From contig NZ_JBDJKW010000002.1 of assembly GCF_039673065.1 (NCBI RefSeq), forward strand, positions 1 to 64,000: DNA of 64,000 nt, written 5' to 3'. Below the pieces are notes generated by a model. The model was not told where the DNA came from. It saw only the letters and a list, made by a program, of their open reading frames with translations, and did no database searches. The DNA comes from Allobosea sp039673065. Its GTDB lineage: Bacteria; Pseudomonadota; Alphaproteobacteria; Rhizobiales; Beijerinckiaceae. Positions 45,884-54,038 of this stretch are shown in pieces (within the stretch, counting starts at the first letter, position 1; each line of letters opens with the position of its first letter). The position numbers were made by a program, and so were the translations under genes.

Positions 45884-47013
45884 TCACCCGCTTCCTGCTC
45901 AGCGATCTCGACCGGCGCGGCACGGTCTTCCTCGTCCTGGTCGCGGCGATCGCGGTCGCGGTGCCGCTGCTCAACCTGCTGGTGCCGCCGGGTTCGCCGT
46001 TCCACGTCTCGACGGCGACGATGTCGCTCTGGGGCAAATATCTCTGCTACGCGCTGCTGGCGATCTCGCTCGACCTGGTCTGGGGCTATTGCGGCATCCT
46101 CTCGCTCGGCCACGGCGCCTTCTTCGCGCTCGGCGGCTATGCGATGGGCATGTACCTGATGCGCCAGATCGGCCCGCGCGGCGTCTATGGCAATCCGGTG
46201 CTGCCGGACTTCATGGTGTTCCTGAACTGGCAGGAATTGCCCTGGTACTGGTACGGCTTCTCCTCCTTCCCCTTCGCGATGCTGATGGTGCTGGCGGTGC
46301 CGGGGCTGCTCGCCTTCGTCTTCGGCTGGTTCGCCTTCCGCTCGCGCGTCACCGGCGTCTATCTCTCGATCATCACCCAGGCGCTGACCTATGCGCTGCT
46401 GCTCGCCTTCTTCCGCAACGACATGGGCTTCGGCGGCAATAACGGCCTGACCGACTTCAAGGACATTCTCGGCTTCGAGGTGCAGGCGCAGGGGACGCGC
46501 GCGGCGCTGTTTTCGATGACCTGCGTGATGCTGATCGCCGGCTTCCTGCTGGCGCGCGGCATCGTCAGCTCCAAGCTCGGCAAGGTGGTGATCGCCATCC
46601 GCGACGCGGAATCGCGCACGCGCTTCCTCGGCTACCGGGTCGACCGCTTCAAGCTGTTCGTCTTCACCGTCTCTGCCTGCATGGCCGGCGTGGCCGGCGC
46701 GCTCTATGTGCCGCAGGTCGGCATCATCAACCCGAGCGAGTTCGCCCCCGCGAATTCGATCGAGACCGTGATCTGGGTCGCGGTCGGCGGGCGCGGCACG
46801 CTGGTCGGCGCGGCGCTGGGCGCGGTGGTGGTCAACTGGGCCAAGACGCTGTTCACCTCGGGCTTCATGGCGCCTTACTGGCTGTTCGCGCTCGGCGCGC
46901 TGTTCGTCTTCGTCACCCTGTTCATGCCCAAGGGCATCCTCGGCACGGCGCAGGGCTGGTGGGAGGCGCGCCGCCGCCATGCCCCCAAGCCGCGCCCGGC
47001 CCCGGCGGAGTGA
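45880..47013 (+). CDS. urtC: Urea ABC transporter permease UrtC
   Basis: The 377-residue LivM-type permease has about ten hydrophobic segments, with GYCGILSLGHGAFFALGGYA and GFGGNNGLTDFKDILGF as family markers. It forms the channel with UrtB. The start overlaps the urtB stop; urtD starts five bases after its stop. Confidence 0.93.
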   Translation: MITRFLLSDLDRRGTVFLVLVAAIAVAVPLLNLLVPPGSPFHVSTATMSLWGKYLCYALLAISLDLVWGYCGILSLGHGAFFALGGYAMGMYLMRQIGPRGVYGNPVLPDFMVFLNWQELPWYWYGFSSFPFAMLMVLAVPGLLAFVFGWFAFRSRVTGVYLSIITQALTYALLLAFFRNDMGFGGNNGLTDFKDILGFEVQAQGTRAALFSMTCVMLIAGFLLARGIVSSKLGKVVIAIRDAESRTRFLGYRVDRFKLFVFTVSACMAGVAGALYVPQVGIINPSEFAPANSIETVIWVAVGGRGTLVGAALGAVVVNWAKTLFTSGFMAPYWLFALGALFVFVTLFMPKGILGTAQGWWEARRRHAPKPRPAPAE

Positions 47014-47018
47014 ATGCC

Positions 47019-47783
47019 ATGACCGCTCCCGCCAACCGCCCGCTCACCTCGGCATTGCTCTATCTCGACGGCGTCAGCGTCTCCTTCGACGGCTTCAAGG
47101 CGATCCGCGGCCTGTCGCTGACGATCGAGCGCGGCGAGATGCGCGCGATCATCGGCCCCAACGGCGCCGGCAAGACTACGATGATGGACATTATCACCGG
47201 CAAGACCCGGCCCGACGAGGGCACTGTGATGTTCGCCGGCTCGGTCGACCTGACGACGCTGGACGAGGCGGCGATCGCCAATCTCGGCATCGGCCGCAAG
47301 TTCCAGAAGCCGACCGTGTTCGACTTCCACAGCATCGAGGACAATCTGCTGCTCGCGCTGAAGGCGCCGCGCACCGTGCTGAAGACGCTGTTCTGGCACA
47401 CCGCCCCGGCCCTGCGCCGGCGCATCGACGAGATCCTCGGCATCATCCGGCTGGGTGACCTGCGCGACCGCCTCGCCGGCTCGCTCTCGCACGGCCAGAA
47501 GCAATGGCTCGAGATCGGCATGCTGCTTGCCCAGGACCCCAAGCTGCTGCTGGTCGACGAACCGGCCGCCGGCATGACCGACGGCGAGACGGCGCAGACG
47601 GCGGTGCTGCTCAAGGAGATCGCGAAGGATCATTCGGTGATCGTCGTCGAGCACGACATGGGCTTCATCCGCGAACTCGGCGTGAAGGTCACCGTGCTGC
47701 ACGAGGGCTCGGTGCTGGCGGAAGGGCCGCTCGACCAGGTCAGCGCCAATGAGCGCGTCGTCGAAGTCTATCTGGGTCGGTGA
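47019..47783 (+). CDS. urtD: Urea ABC transporter ATP-binding protein UrtD
   Basis: The 254-residue ATPase has Walker A GPNGAGKTTMMD, signature LSHGQKQWLEIG (the variant typical of UrtD), Walker B LLLVDEPAAGMTD and H-loop VVEHDMGF. ATG at 47019 is used, just after the urtC stop. It energises uptake together with UrtE. Confidence 0.94.
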   Translation: MTAPANRPLTSALLYLDGVSVSFDGFKAIRGLSLTIERGEMRAIIGPNGAGKTTMMDIITGKTRPDEGTVMFAGSVDLTTLDEAAIANLGIGRKFQKPTVFDFHSIEDNLLLALKAPRTVLKTLFWHTAPALRRRIDEILGIIRLGDLRDRLAGSLSHGQKQWLEIGMLLAQDPKLLLVDEPAAGMTDGETAQTAVLLKEIAKDHSVIVVEHDMGFIRELGVKVTVLHEGSVLAEGPLDQVSANERVVEVYLGR

Positions 47784-47833
47784 CGATGGCGCCCGTCCCA
47801 CCTACCGCCGCGACAGTGCCGGGGATCCTCAAC

Positions 47834-48529
47834 ATGCTGACGGTCGATGCGATCGATCTCCATTACGGCGCGGCGCAGGCGCTGCGCGGCGTCTCGGTCT
47901 CGGCCGAGATCGGCAAGGTCACCTGCGTGATGGGCCGCAACGGCGTCGGCAAGACCTCGCTGATGCGCGCCATCGTCGGCCAGCAGCCGATCTCGGGCGG
48001 GCGGATCGCCCTGGACGGGCAGGACATCTCGGCCATGCGCACCGAGGACCGGGCGCGCGCCGGCATCGCCTATGTCCCGCAGGGCCGGGAGGTCTTCCCG
48101 CTGCTCAGCGTCAGGGAGAACCTCGAGACCGGCTATGCGCCATTGCCGCGGCGCGAGCGTTTCGTGCCCGAGGAACTCTTCGACCTCTTCCCTGTGCTGA
48201 AGTCGATGCTGGGCCGGCGCGGGGGCGACCTCTCGGGTGGCCAGCAGCAGCAACTCGCGATCGCGCGCGCGCTGGTCACCCGACCCAGGCTGCTGGTGCT
48301 CGACGAACCGACCGAAGGCATCCAGCCCTCGATCATCAAGGATATCGGCCGCGCCATCGACTATCTGCGCGGCAAGGGCGAGATGGCGATCGTGCTGGTC
48401 GAGCAGTATTTCGATTTCGCCCGCGACCTCGCCGACACGATGTTCGTGATGGACCGCGGCGAGGTGGTGCTGTCCGGCCCGATGGCCGAGCTGGATGCCG
48501 ACCGGGTTCAGAAGCTGATTCAGGTGTGA
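47834..48529 (+). CDS. urtE: Urea ABC transporter ATP-binding protein UrtE
   Basis: The 231-residue ATPase starts MLTVDAIDLHYGAAQALRGV, with Walker A GRNGVGKTS, signature LSGGQQQQLAIARAL and Walker B LLVLDEPTEGIQPS. ATG at 47834 gives the usual UrtE length; GTG at 47780 or ATG at 47786 would add 16-18 residues and overlap urtD. It ends the five-gene urt operon. Confidence 0.93.
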   Translation: MLTVDAIDLHYGAAQALRGVSVSAEIGKVTCVMGRNGVGKTSLMRAIVGQQPISGGRIALDGQDISAMRTEDRARAGIAYVPQGREVFPLLSVRENLETGYAPLPRRERFVPEELFDLFPVLKSMLGRRGGDLSGGQQQQLAIARALVTRPRLLVLDEPTEGIQPSIIKDIGRAIDYLRGKGEMAIVLVEQYFDFARDLADTMFVMDRGEVVLSGPMAELDADRVQKLIQV

Positions 48530-48540
48530 GGACGTAGCGC

Positions 48541-48686
48541 CGTCATTCCGGGGCAGGTCGCAGGCCTGAGCCCGGAACCCATGACCACGGCGCTTGATGT
48601 TGGCCAGCCGGTCAGACGGCGCCCTCCTCGTGCATCGTCGTGTTCATGGGTTCCGGGCTCGCCGCTGCGCGGCGCCCCGGAATGAC
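48541..48686. repeat. Palindromic repeat element between convergent genes
   Basis: A long imperfect inverted repeat: GTCATTCCGGGGC at 48542-48554 pairs with GCCCCGGAATGAC at 48674-48686, and the 21-base arms at 48568-48588 and 48640-48660 (GAGCCCGGAACCCATGA core) match in 20 of 21 positions. It fits REP/MITE-like intergenic elements common in Hyphomicrobiales. It fills the gap between urtE and acdR. Confidence 0.75.
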
Positions 48687-48700
48687 GGCCAGCCCCCCCC

Positions 48701-49165
48701 TCAAAACGCCAGCGGCGCGTTGTCGATGACCTCCTTCATCACGAAGAAGGTGCGGGTCTGGCGCACGCCGGGCAGGGCCAGCAGGGTCTGGGCGTGCAGC
48801 TTGTTGAAATCGGCGAGGTCGCGCACCCGGATCTTCAGCACATAGTCGAAATCGCCGGCGACGATGTGGCAGTCGAGCACGACCGGCAGCTGCTTCACTG
48901 CTTCCTCGAACGTCCCGAAGCTCTCGGGCGTCGAGCGGTCCAGCACAACGCCGACGATGGCGAGCGTGCCCTTCTCGACCTTGTGCGGATCGATCTGTGC
49001 CCGCACGCCGGTGACATAACCTTCCGCGAACAGGCGCTGGATGCGGCGATGGCAGGTGGCCGGGCTGGTGTTCACCCGCTTGGCGATCTCGGCATTGCCC
49101 ATGCGCCCGTCCGCCTGCAGCAGGCGCAGGATGCGCAGGTCGGTGCGGTCCAGTTCACTCGGCAT
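48701..49165 (-). CDS. acdR: Lrp/AsnC-family regulator, probable AcdR
   Basis: The 154-residue regulator has an N-terminal helix-turn-helix (DRTDLRILRLLQADGRMGN, AEIAKRVNTSPATCHRRIQR) and a C-terminal RAM domain. It is divergent from acdS with 156 bases between, the layout of acdR-acdS in several proteobacteria, where AcdR activates acdS in response to ACC. That role is inferred from position. Confidence 0.82.
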   Translation of the reverse strand: MPSELDRTDLRILRLLQADGRMGNAEIAKRVNTSPATCHRRIQRLFAEGYVTGVRAQIDPHKVEKGTLAIVGVVLDRSTPESFGTFEEAVKQLPVVLDCHIVAGDFDYVLKIRVRDLADFNKLHAQTLLALPGVRQTRTFFVMKEVIDNAPLAF

Positions 49166-49321
49166 GGACGATTCTTCCGTTCTTGTGCGCTATTATGAAA
49201 GTGACCTCGCCGTCTTGCGCGTTCGATTGAATGCCGAAGACGATTAGCAGGTCAAGTTCGGGAGCACCTTTCAGCCGGTGTTTGCTAGCGTTTCTCCATC
49301 GTTTTCGAGGGGAAACCGCAC

Positions 49322-50332
49322 ATGCTCAGCAAATTCGAACGCTATCCGCTGACCTTCGGGCCGTCGCCGATCGAGAAGCTTTCGCGCCTCTCCGCGCATC
49401 TCGGCGGCGGGGTCGAGCTGTATGCCAAGCGCGAGGACTGCAATTCCGGCCTCGCCTTCGGCGGCAACAAGCTGCGCAAGCTGGAATACATCGTCCCGGA
49501 CGCGATCGCGGCGGGAGCCGATACGCTGGTCTCGATCGGCGGGGTGCAGTCCAACCACACCCGGATGGTGGCGGCGACCGCGGCCAAGATCGGCATGAAA
49601 TGCCGGTTGGTGCAGGAGAGCTGGGTGCCGCATGACGATGCCGTCTACGACCGCGTCGGCAACATCCTGATGTCGCGGGTGATGGGGGCTCATGTCGAGC
49701 TGGTCGACGAGGGCTTCGACATCGGCATCCGCGAGAGTTGGGAGCGGGCGCTGGAGGACGTCAGGGCCAAGGGCGGCAAGCCCTATGCGATCCCGGCGGG
49801 TGCCTCCGTCCACAAGTTCGGCGGGCTCGGCTATGTCGCCTTCGCCGAGGAGGTGCGGGCGCAGGAGGCCGAGCTCGGCTTCAAGTTCGACTATGTCGTG
49901 GTCTGCACCGTCACCGGCTCGACCCATGCCGGCATGGTCGTCGGTTTCGCGCAGGACGGGCGCCAGCGCAACGTCATCGGCATCGACGCCTCGGCGACGC
50001 CCGCGCAGACCAGGGCGCAGGTGCTCGACATCGCGCAGAAGACCTCGGCGCTGGTCGGCGGCAAGGACATCGTCGCCGACGACATCGTCCTGAACGAGGA
50101 CTATGCCTATCCGGTCTACGGCGTGCCTTCGAAGGAGACGATCGCGGCGATCCGCATGTCGGCGCGGCTCGAGGGCATGATGACCGACCCCGTCTATGAG
50201 GGGAAATCCATGCAGGGCATGATCGATCTGGTGAAGAAGGGCTTCTTCCCGGCCGGCTCGAAGGTGCTCTACGCCCATCTCGGCGGCGTGCCGGCGATCA
50301 ACGGCTACAGCTACACCTTCCGGAACGGCTGA
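49322..50332 (+). CDS. acdS: 1-Aminocyclopropane-1-carboxylate deaminase
   Basis: The 336-residue PLP enzyme cleaves ACC, the plant ethylene precursor, to 2-oxobutyrate and ammonia. The PLP lysine is residue 50 in GGNKLRK and the catalytic Ser is residue 77 in GVQSNHT. Glu293 in DPVYEGKS (equivalent to Glu295) marks true ACC deaminases; D-cysteine desulphhydrases have Thr or Ser there. The following HLGGVPAING keeps the Leu. It suggests plant association, and the small gene at 50338 may be cotranscribed. Confidence 0.93.
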   Translation: MLSKFERYPLTFGPSPIEKLSRLSAHLGGGVELYAKREDCNSGLAFGGNKLRKLEYIVPDAIAAGADTLVSIGGVQSNHTRMVAATAAKIGMKCRLVQESWVPHDDAVYDRVGNILMSRVMGAHVELVDEGFDIGIRESWERALEDVRAKGGKPYAIPAGASVHKFGGLGYVAFAEEVRAQEAELGFKFDYVVVCTVTGSTHAGMVVGFAQDGRQRNVIGIDASATPAQTRAQVLDIAQKTSALVGGKDIVADDIVLNEDYAYPVYGVPSKETIAAIRMSARLEGMMTDPVYEGKSMQGMIDLVKKGFFPAGSKVLYAHLGGVPAINGYSYTFRNG

Positions 50333-50337
50333 CCGCC

Positions 50338-50628
50338 GTGGAGGCGATGGTCCTCTGCGAACTGCCGGGCGGACGGGACGATGTGCGCGAGCAGCTGCTC
50401 GCGCATGTCGATCGGCTCTCGCTGGCCGGCTCTGCCCGCGAGATCTTCGCGGGCCGCGACAGGGAGGAGGGCGGCGTCATCGTGGCCATCCTCGCCTTCC
50501 AGGCGCTCGACGATGCCGAGCGCTTCCTCGAGGCGGTGGCGCGGGAGCTGCCGGACAGCGCCGCGCTCAGGCTGCTGCGGCCGGCGGATGGCTGGCAGGC
50601 GCGACCCGCCTCGCTGCTGTTTCCCTAA
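50338..50628 (+). CDS. Hypothetical protein, 96 residues, downstream of acdS
   Basis: I do not recognise this protein. It is a small alpha/beta protein without signal peptide; VIVAILAFQALDDAERFLEA suggests a ferredoxin-like or ABM-type fold, but this is not a firm match. GTG at 50338 lies five bases after the acdS stop, so it is probably cotranscribed. The ATG at 50347 has too short a gap from GGAGG to be favoured. Confidence 0.55.
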   Translation: MEAMVLCELPGGRDDVREQLLAHVDRLSLAGSAREIFAGRDREEGGVIVAILAFQALDDAERFLEAVARELPDSAALRLLRPADGWQARPASLLFP

Positions 50629-50734
50629 GGAAACGGCCCCGGCGTGCGACCATGGGCGGCTTGCCCCGAGGCCGCCGCCGGGGCATGTAGCGCGCCGGAA
50701 GCCGGCTTTCCTCACCGCCGGCGGGAGGTACGCG

Positions 50735-51721
50735 ATGCAGCTCGGAGTGGTCGGCCTCGGCCGTATGGGGGCCAATATCGTTCGGCGCTTGCACCGCGCC
50801 GGGCATCACTGCGTGGTCTATGATCGCGATCCGAAGCCGGGCCAGGCGCTCGCTGCCGACGGCGCCACGAATGTCGGCGATCTCAAGGAGATGGTGGCGA
50901 AATTTCAGGCGCCGCGCGCGATCTGGGTGATGCTGCCGGCCGGTGAGATCACCGAGGCGACGCTGGCCGATCTCGCTGGCATGCTCTCGCCCGGCGACAC
51001 GCTGATCGACGGCGGCAACGCCTTCTGGAAGGACGATGTCCGCCGCGGCCGCGAGCTCGCCGCCAAGGGGCTGCACTACCTCGACATCGGCACCTCGGGC
51101 GGCGTCCACGGGCTGGAGCGCGGCTATTGCCTGATGATCGGCGGCGACAAGGCGGTGTTCGACCGGCTGGAGCCGATCTTCCAGGCGCTGGCGCCCGGAA
51201 AGGGCGAGATCGAGCCGACGCGCCATCGCGAGGGCCGCAACCCGACCGCGGAGCAGGGCTATCTGCATTGCGGCCCGGCCGGCGCCGGCCATTTCGTCAA
51301 GATGATCCATAACGGCATCGAATACGGCATGATGCAGGCCTTCGCCGAGGGCTTCGACCTGCTGCGCAACGCCTCCGCCAAGGAAGGGCTGCCGGAGGAG
51401 TACGGCTTCGACTTCGATGCGGCCGAGATCGCCGAGGTCTGGCGCCGCGGTTCGGTGGTGACCTCCTGGTTGCTCGACCTCACCGCCGAGGCGCTGGCGG
51501 CCGACGAGGACCTCTCGGCCTATTCCGGCAACGTCTCGGATTCTGGCGAGGGGCGCTGGACCGTGCAGGCGGCGATCGAGACCGCGACGCCGGCCGAGGT
51601 GCTGACCTCCTCGCTCTACACCCGCTTCCGCTCGCGCAAGGACCACACCTTCGCCGAGAAGATCCTCTCCGCCATGCGCGCCGGCTTCGGCGGCCATGTC
51701 GAGCCGAAGAAGCAGGGCTGA
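50735..51721 (+). CDS. gnd: 6-Phosphogluconate dehydrogenase, short decarboxylating type
   Basis: The 328-residue enzyme oxidises and decarboxylates 6-phosphogluconate to ribulose 5-phosphate. The Rossmann motif is GVVGLGRMGANIVR. Asp in VVYDRDPK, where NADP enzymes have an Asn-Arg-Thr stretch, suggests NAD preference. DIGTSGGVHGLERGYCLMIG is the substrate loop and GHFVKMIHNGIEYGMMQAF holds the catalytic Lys, Asn and Glu. It is the short class. gntK follows after three bases. Confidence 0.9.
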   Translation: MQLGVVGLGRMGANIVRRLHRAGHHCVVYDRDPKPGQALAADGATNVGDLKEMVAKFQAPRAIWVMLPAGEITEATLADLAGMLSPGDTLIDGGNAFWKDDVRRGRELAAKGLHYLDIGTSGGVHGLERGYCLMIGGDKAVFDRLEPIFQALAPGKGEIEPTRHREGRNPTAEQGYLHCGPAGAGHFVKMIHNGIEYGMMQAFAEGFDLLRNASAKEGLPEEYGFDFDAAEIAEVWRRGSVVTSWLLDLTAEALAADEDLSAYSGNVSDSGEGRWTVQAAIETATPAEVLTSSLYTRFRSRKDHTFAEKILSAMRAGFGGHVEPKKQG

Positions 51722-51724
51722 ACC

Positions 51725-52267
51725 ATGAGCGACGACGAGGCCGGCCGCGCCGGCAACCCGCTGCCGCCGGCGGTCATCGTGGTGATGGGCGTGGCGAGTT
51801 CGGGCAAGACCTCGCTCGGCGAGCGCCTGGCGGAACGGCTGGGCTGGCCCTTCCGCGACGCCGATTCCTTCCACCCGCCGGAGAATGTCGCCAAGATGTC
51901 GGCCGGCACGCCGCTGACCGATGTCGATCGCAAGCCCTGGCTCGCGGCCATCGCCGCCTGGATCGATGATCTGCGCGCCTCGGGCCGCAACGGCATCGTC
52001 ACCTGCTCGGCCTTGAAGAAGGCCTATCGCGACGTGATCCTCGGCGATCGGCCGGACGTGGCTCTGGTCTATCTCAAGGGCTCGCGCGAGCTGATCGGCG
52101 CGCGGATGGCGGCGCGGCAGCACCATTTCATGCCGCCCTCGCTGCTCGACAGCCAGTTCGCGACGCTGGAGGAGCCCGGCCCGGAGGAGAACCCGCTGGT
52201 GGTGACCGTCGAGGCGACCCGCGAGGCGATCGTCGAGCAGGTGGTGTCCGAGCTGCGGCTCGGCTGA
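51725..52267 (+). CDS. gntK: Gluconokinase
   Basis: The 180-residue kinase phosphorylates D-gluconate. The P-loop is GVASSGKTSLGERLAE and the segment GWPFRDADSFHPPENVAKMS is the gluconokinase signature. CSALKKAYRDVILG and FMPPSLLDSQFATLEEP follow in order. Product 6-phosphogluconate is the substrate of the gnd enzyme encoded just upstream, so the pair forms a gluconate-to-pentose-phosphate step. A hairpin at 52276-52300 follows. Confidence 0.93.
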   Translation: MSDDEAGRAGNPLPPAVIVVMGVASSGKTSLGERLAERLGWPFRDADSFHPPENVAKMSAGTPLTDVDRKPWLAAIAAWIDDLRASGRNGIVTCSALKKAYRDVILGDRPDVALVYLKGSRELIGARMAARQHHFMPPSLLDSQFATLEEPGPEENPLVVTVEATREAIVEQVVSELRLG

Positions 52268-52275
52268 TGCCGGAC

Positions 52276-52300
52276 CGGCGCGGGGCGCATGTGCCCCGCT
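52276..52300 (+). terminator. Hairpin after gntK
   Basis: Stem of GCGGGGC with GCCCCGC around a short loop, followed by TCCTTG. It lies just downstream of the gntK stop and is a plausible weak terminator. Confidence 0.45.
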
Positions 52301-52382
52301 CCTTGAAACGATTGAAAAAAGCCGCATTCGGCGCGATGCTCCTGGCAAGGCGCACTTATGACGCCAGCCCAAGGTCACGATC

Positions 52383-53912
52383 ATGCTCGATAAAGTCGCT
52401 CAGCCCCGCACGCTGAAGCTCAATGCCGCCGACAACGTTGCCGTCGCCGTGGACCCGATCGACATCGGCGTCACCGCTGCCGGGGTCCAGGCGCTCAAGC
52501 GGGTGCCGCGCGGCCACAAGATCGCGCTGGCGCCGATCGCGACCGGCGAGCCGATCCGCAAGTTCGGCCAGATCATCGGCTTCGCGACCGTCGACATCCC
52601 ACCGGGCGAGTGGGTGCACGAGCACAATACCGGCTTCCAGTCCTTCGAGCGCGACTATGCCTATGCCGCCGAGGCGAAGCCCGAATTCGTGCTGCCGGTC
52701 GAGCAGCAGGCCACCTTCCAGGGCTTCCGCCGCAAGGATGGAAGGGCCGGCACGCGCAATTATGTCGGCATCCTGACCTCGGTGAACTGCTCGGCCTCGG
52801 CCGCCCGCTTCATGGCCGAGGAAGTCAAGCGTTCGGGCATCCTCGCCGACTATCCCAATGTCGATGGCGTGATCGCGCTGACCCACGGCACCGGCTGCGG
52901 CATCGACTACAATGGCGAGAGCTTCGAGGTCCTGAAGCGCACCACCTGGGGCTATGCCTGCAATCCCAACATGGCGGCGGTGCTGGTCGTCGGCCTGGGC
53001 TGCGAGGGCTTCCAGATCAAGCGCATGAAGGAAGCCTATGGCGTGGAGGAGAGCGACATCTTCCGCACCATGACGATCCAGGAGACGGGCGGCACCCGGA
53101 AGTCGGTCGCGGCCGGCGTCGAGGCGCTGAAAACCATGCTGCCGATCGCCAACCGCGTCTCGCGCGAGACGGTGCCGGCCTCCGAGCTGACGCTGGCGCT
53201 GCAGTGCGGCGGCTCCGACGGCTATTCCGGCATCACCGCCAACCCGGCGCTGGGCGCCGCGGTCGACCTGCTGGTCGAGCATGGCGGCACGGCGATCCTG
53301 TCCGAGACGCCCGAGATCTATGGCGCCGAGCACCTGCTCACCCGCCGGGCCGCCACGCGCGAGGTCGGCGAGAAGCTCGTCGGCATCATCAAGTGGTGGG
53401 AGGACTATACCGAGCGCGCCCGGATGAGCATGAACAACAACCCCTCGCCGGGGAACAAGGCGGGCGGGCTAACCACCATCCTGGAGAAGTCGCTCGGCGC
53501 GGCCGCCAAGGGCGGCACCAAGACGCTCTCGGCGGTCTACCACTATGCCGAGCCGGTGCGCGAGAAGGGCTTCGTCTACATGGACACGCCCGGCTACGAC
53601 CCCGTCGCGGCGACGGGCCAGGTGGCGGGCGGCGCCAATATCCTCGCCTTCACCACCGGCCGCGGCTCGGCCTATGGCTGCAAGCCGACGCCCTCGGTGA
53701 AGCTCGCCACCAACACGCCGATCTACGAGAAGATGATCGACGACATGGACATCAATTGCGGCGACGTGCTCGACGGCGTGACGCTGGAGCAGAAGGGCCG
53801 CGAGATCTTCGACAAGCTGCTGCTGGTCGCCTCGGGCGAGCGCTCCAAGTCGGAGCAGCTCGGCTATGGCGACGCCGAGTTCGTGCCCTGGCAGATCGGC
53901 GCGACGATGTGA
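52383..53912 (+). CDS. UxaA/GarD-family dehydratase (altronate or galactarate dehydratase-like)
   Basis: The 509-residue protein has an N-terminal SAF domain (NVAVAVDPIDIGVTAAGVQA, about residues 15-90) and a C-terminal UxaA core from residue 110 with CSASAARFMAEEV, THGTGCGIDYNGE and CGGSDGYSGITANP. The family dehydrates altronate or galactarate, using an Fe centre. The exact sugar acid is not resolved. It follows gnd and gntK, fitting a sugar-acid catabolic set, but a hairpin and 115 bases separate it. Confidence 0.85.
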   Translation: MLDKVAQPRTLKLNAADNVAVAVDPIDIGVTAAGVQALKRVPRGHKIALAPIATGEPIRKFGQIIGFATVDIPPGEWVHEHNTGFQSFERDYAYAAEAKPEFVLPVEQQATFQGFRRKDGRAGTRNYVGILTSVNCSASAARFMAEEVKRSGILADYPNVDGVIALTHGTGCGIDYNGESFEVLKRTTWGYACNPNMAAVLVVGLGCEGFQIKRMKEAYGVEESDIFRTMTIQETGGTRKSVAAGVEALKTMLPIANRVSRETVPASELTLALQCGGSDGYSGITANPALGAAVDLLVEHGGTAILSETPEIYGAEHLLTRRAATREVGEKLVGIIKWWEDYTERARMSMNNNPSPGNKAGGLTTILEKSLGAAAKGGTKTLSAVYHYAEPVREKGFVYMDTPGYDPVAATGQVAGGANILAFTTGRGSAYGCKPTPSVKLATNTPIYEKMIDDMDINCGDVLDGVTLEQKGREIFDKLLLVASGERSKSEQLGYGDAEFVPWQIGATM

Positions 53913-53943
53913 GAAGCGCCTTCGGGCGCAACGCACACCGCTT

Positions 53944-54036
53944 CGTCATGGTCGGGCTTGTCCCGACCATGCGCGTCTTCGCTGATCGAAGACGGTGTTC
54001 GAGACATGGATGCTCGCCATAAGGGCGAGCATGACG
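53944..54036. repeat. Three-hairpin palindromic element between convergent genes
   Basis: Outer ends CGTCATGGTCG (53944-53954) and CGAGCATGACG (54026-54036) pair in 10 of 11 positions. Inside are three hairpins: one near 53948 (ATGGTCGGG stem), one at about 53973-53993 (CGTCTTCG/CGAAGACG), and one near 54008-54032 (ATGCTCGCC stem). The cloverleaf-like fold sits between the dehydratase and VOC genes, both of which end at it. Confidence 0.7.
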
Positions 54037-54038
54037 GT

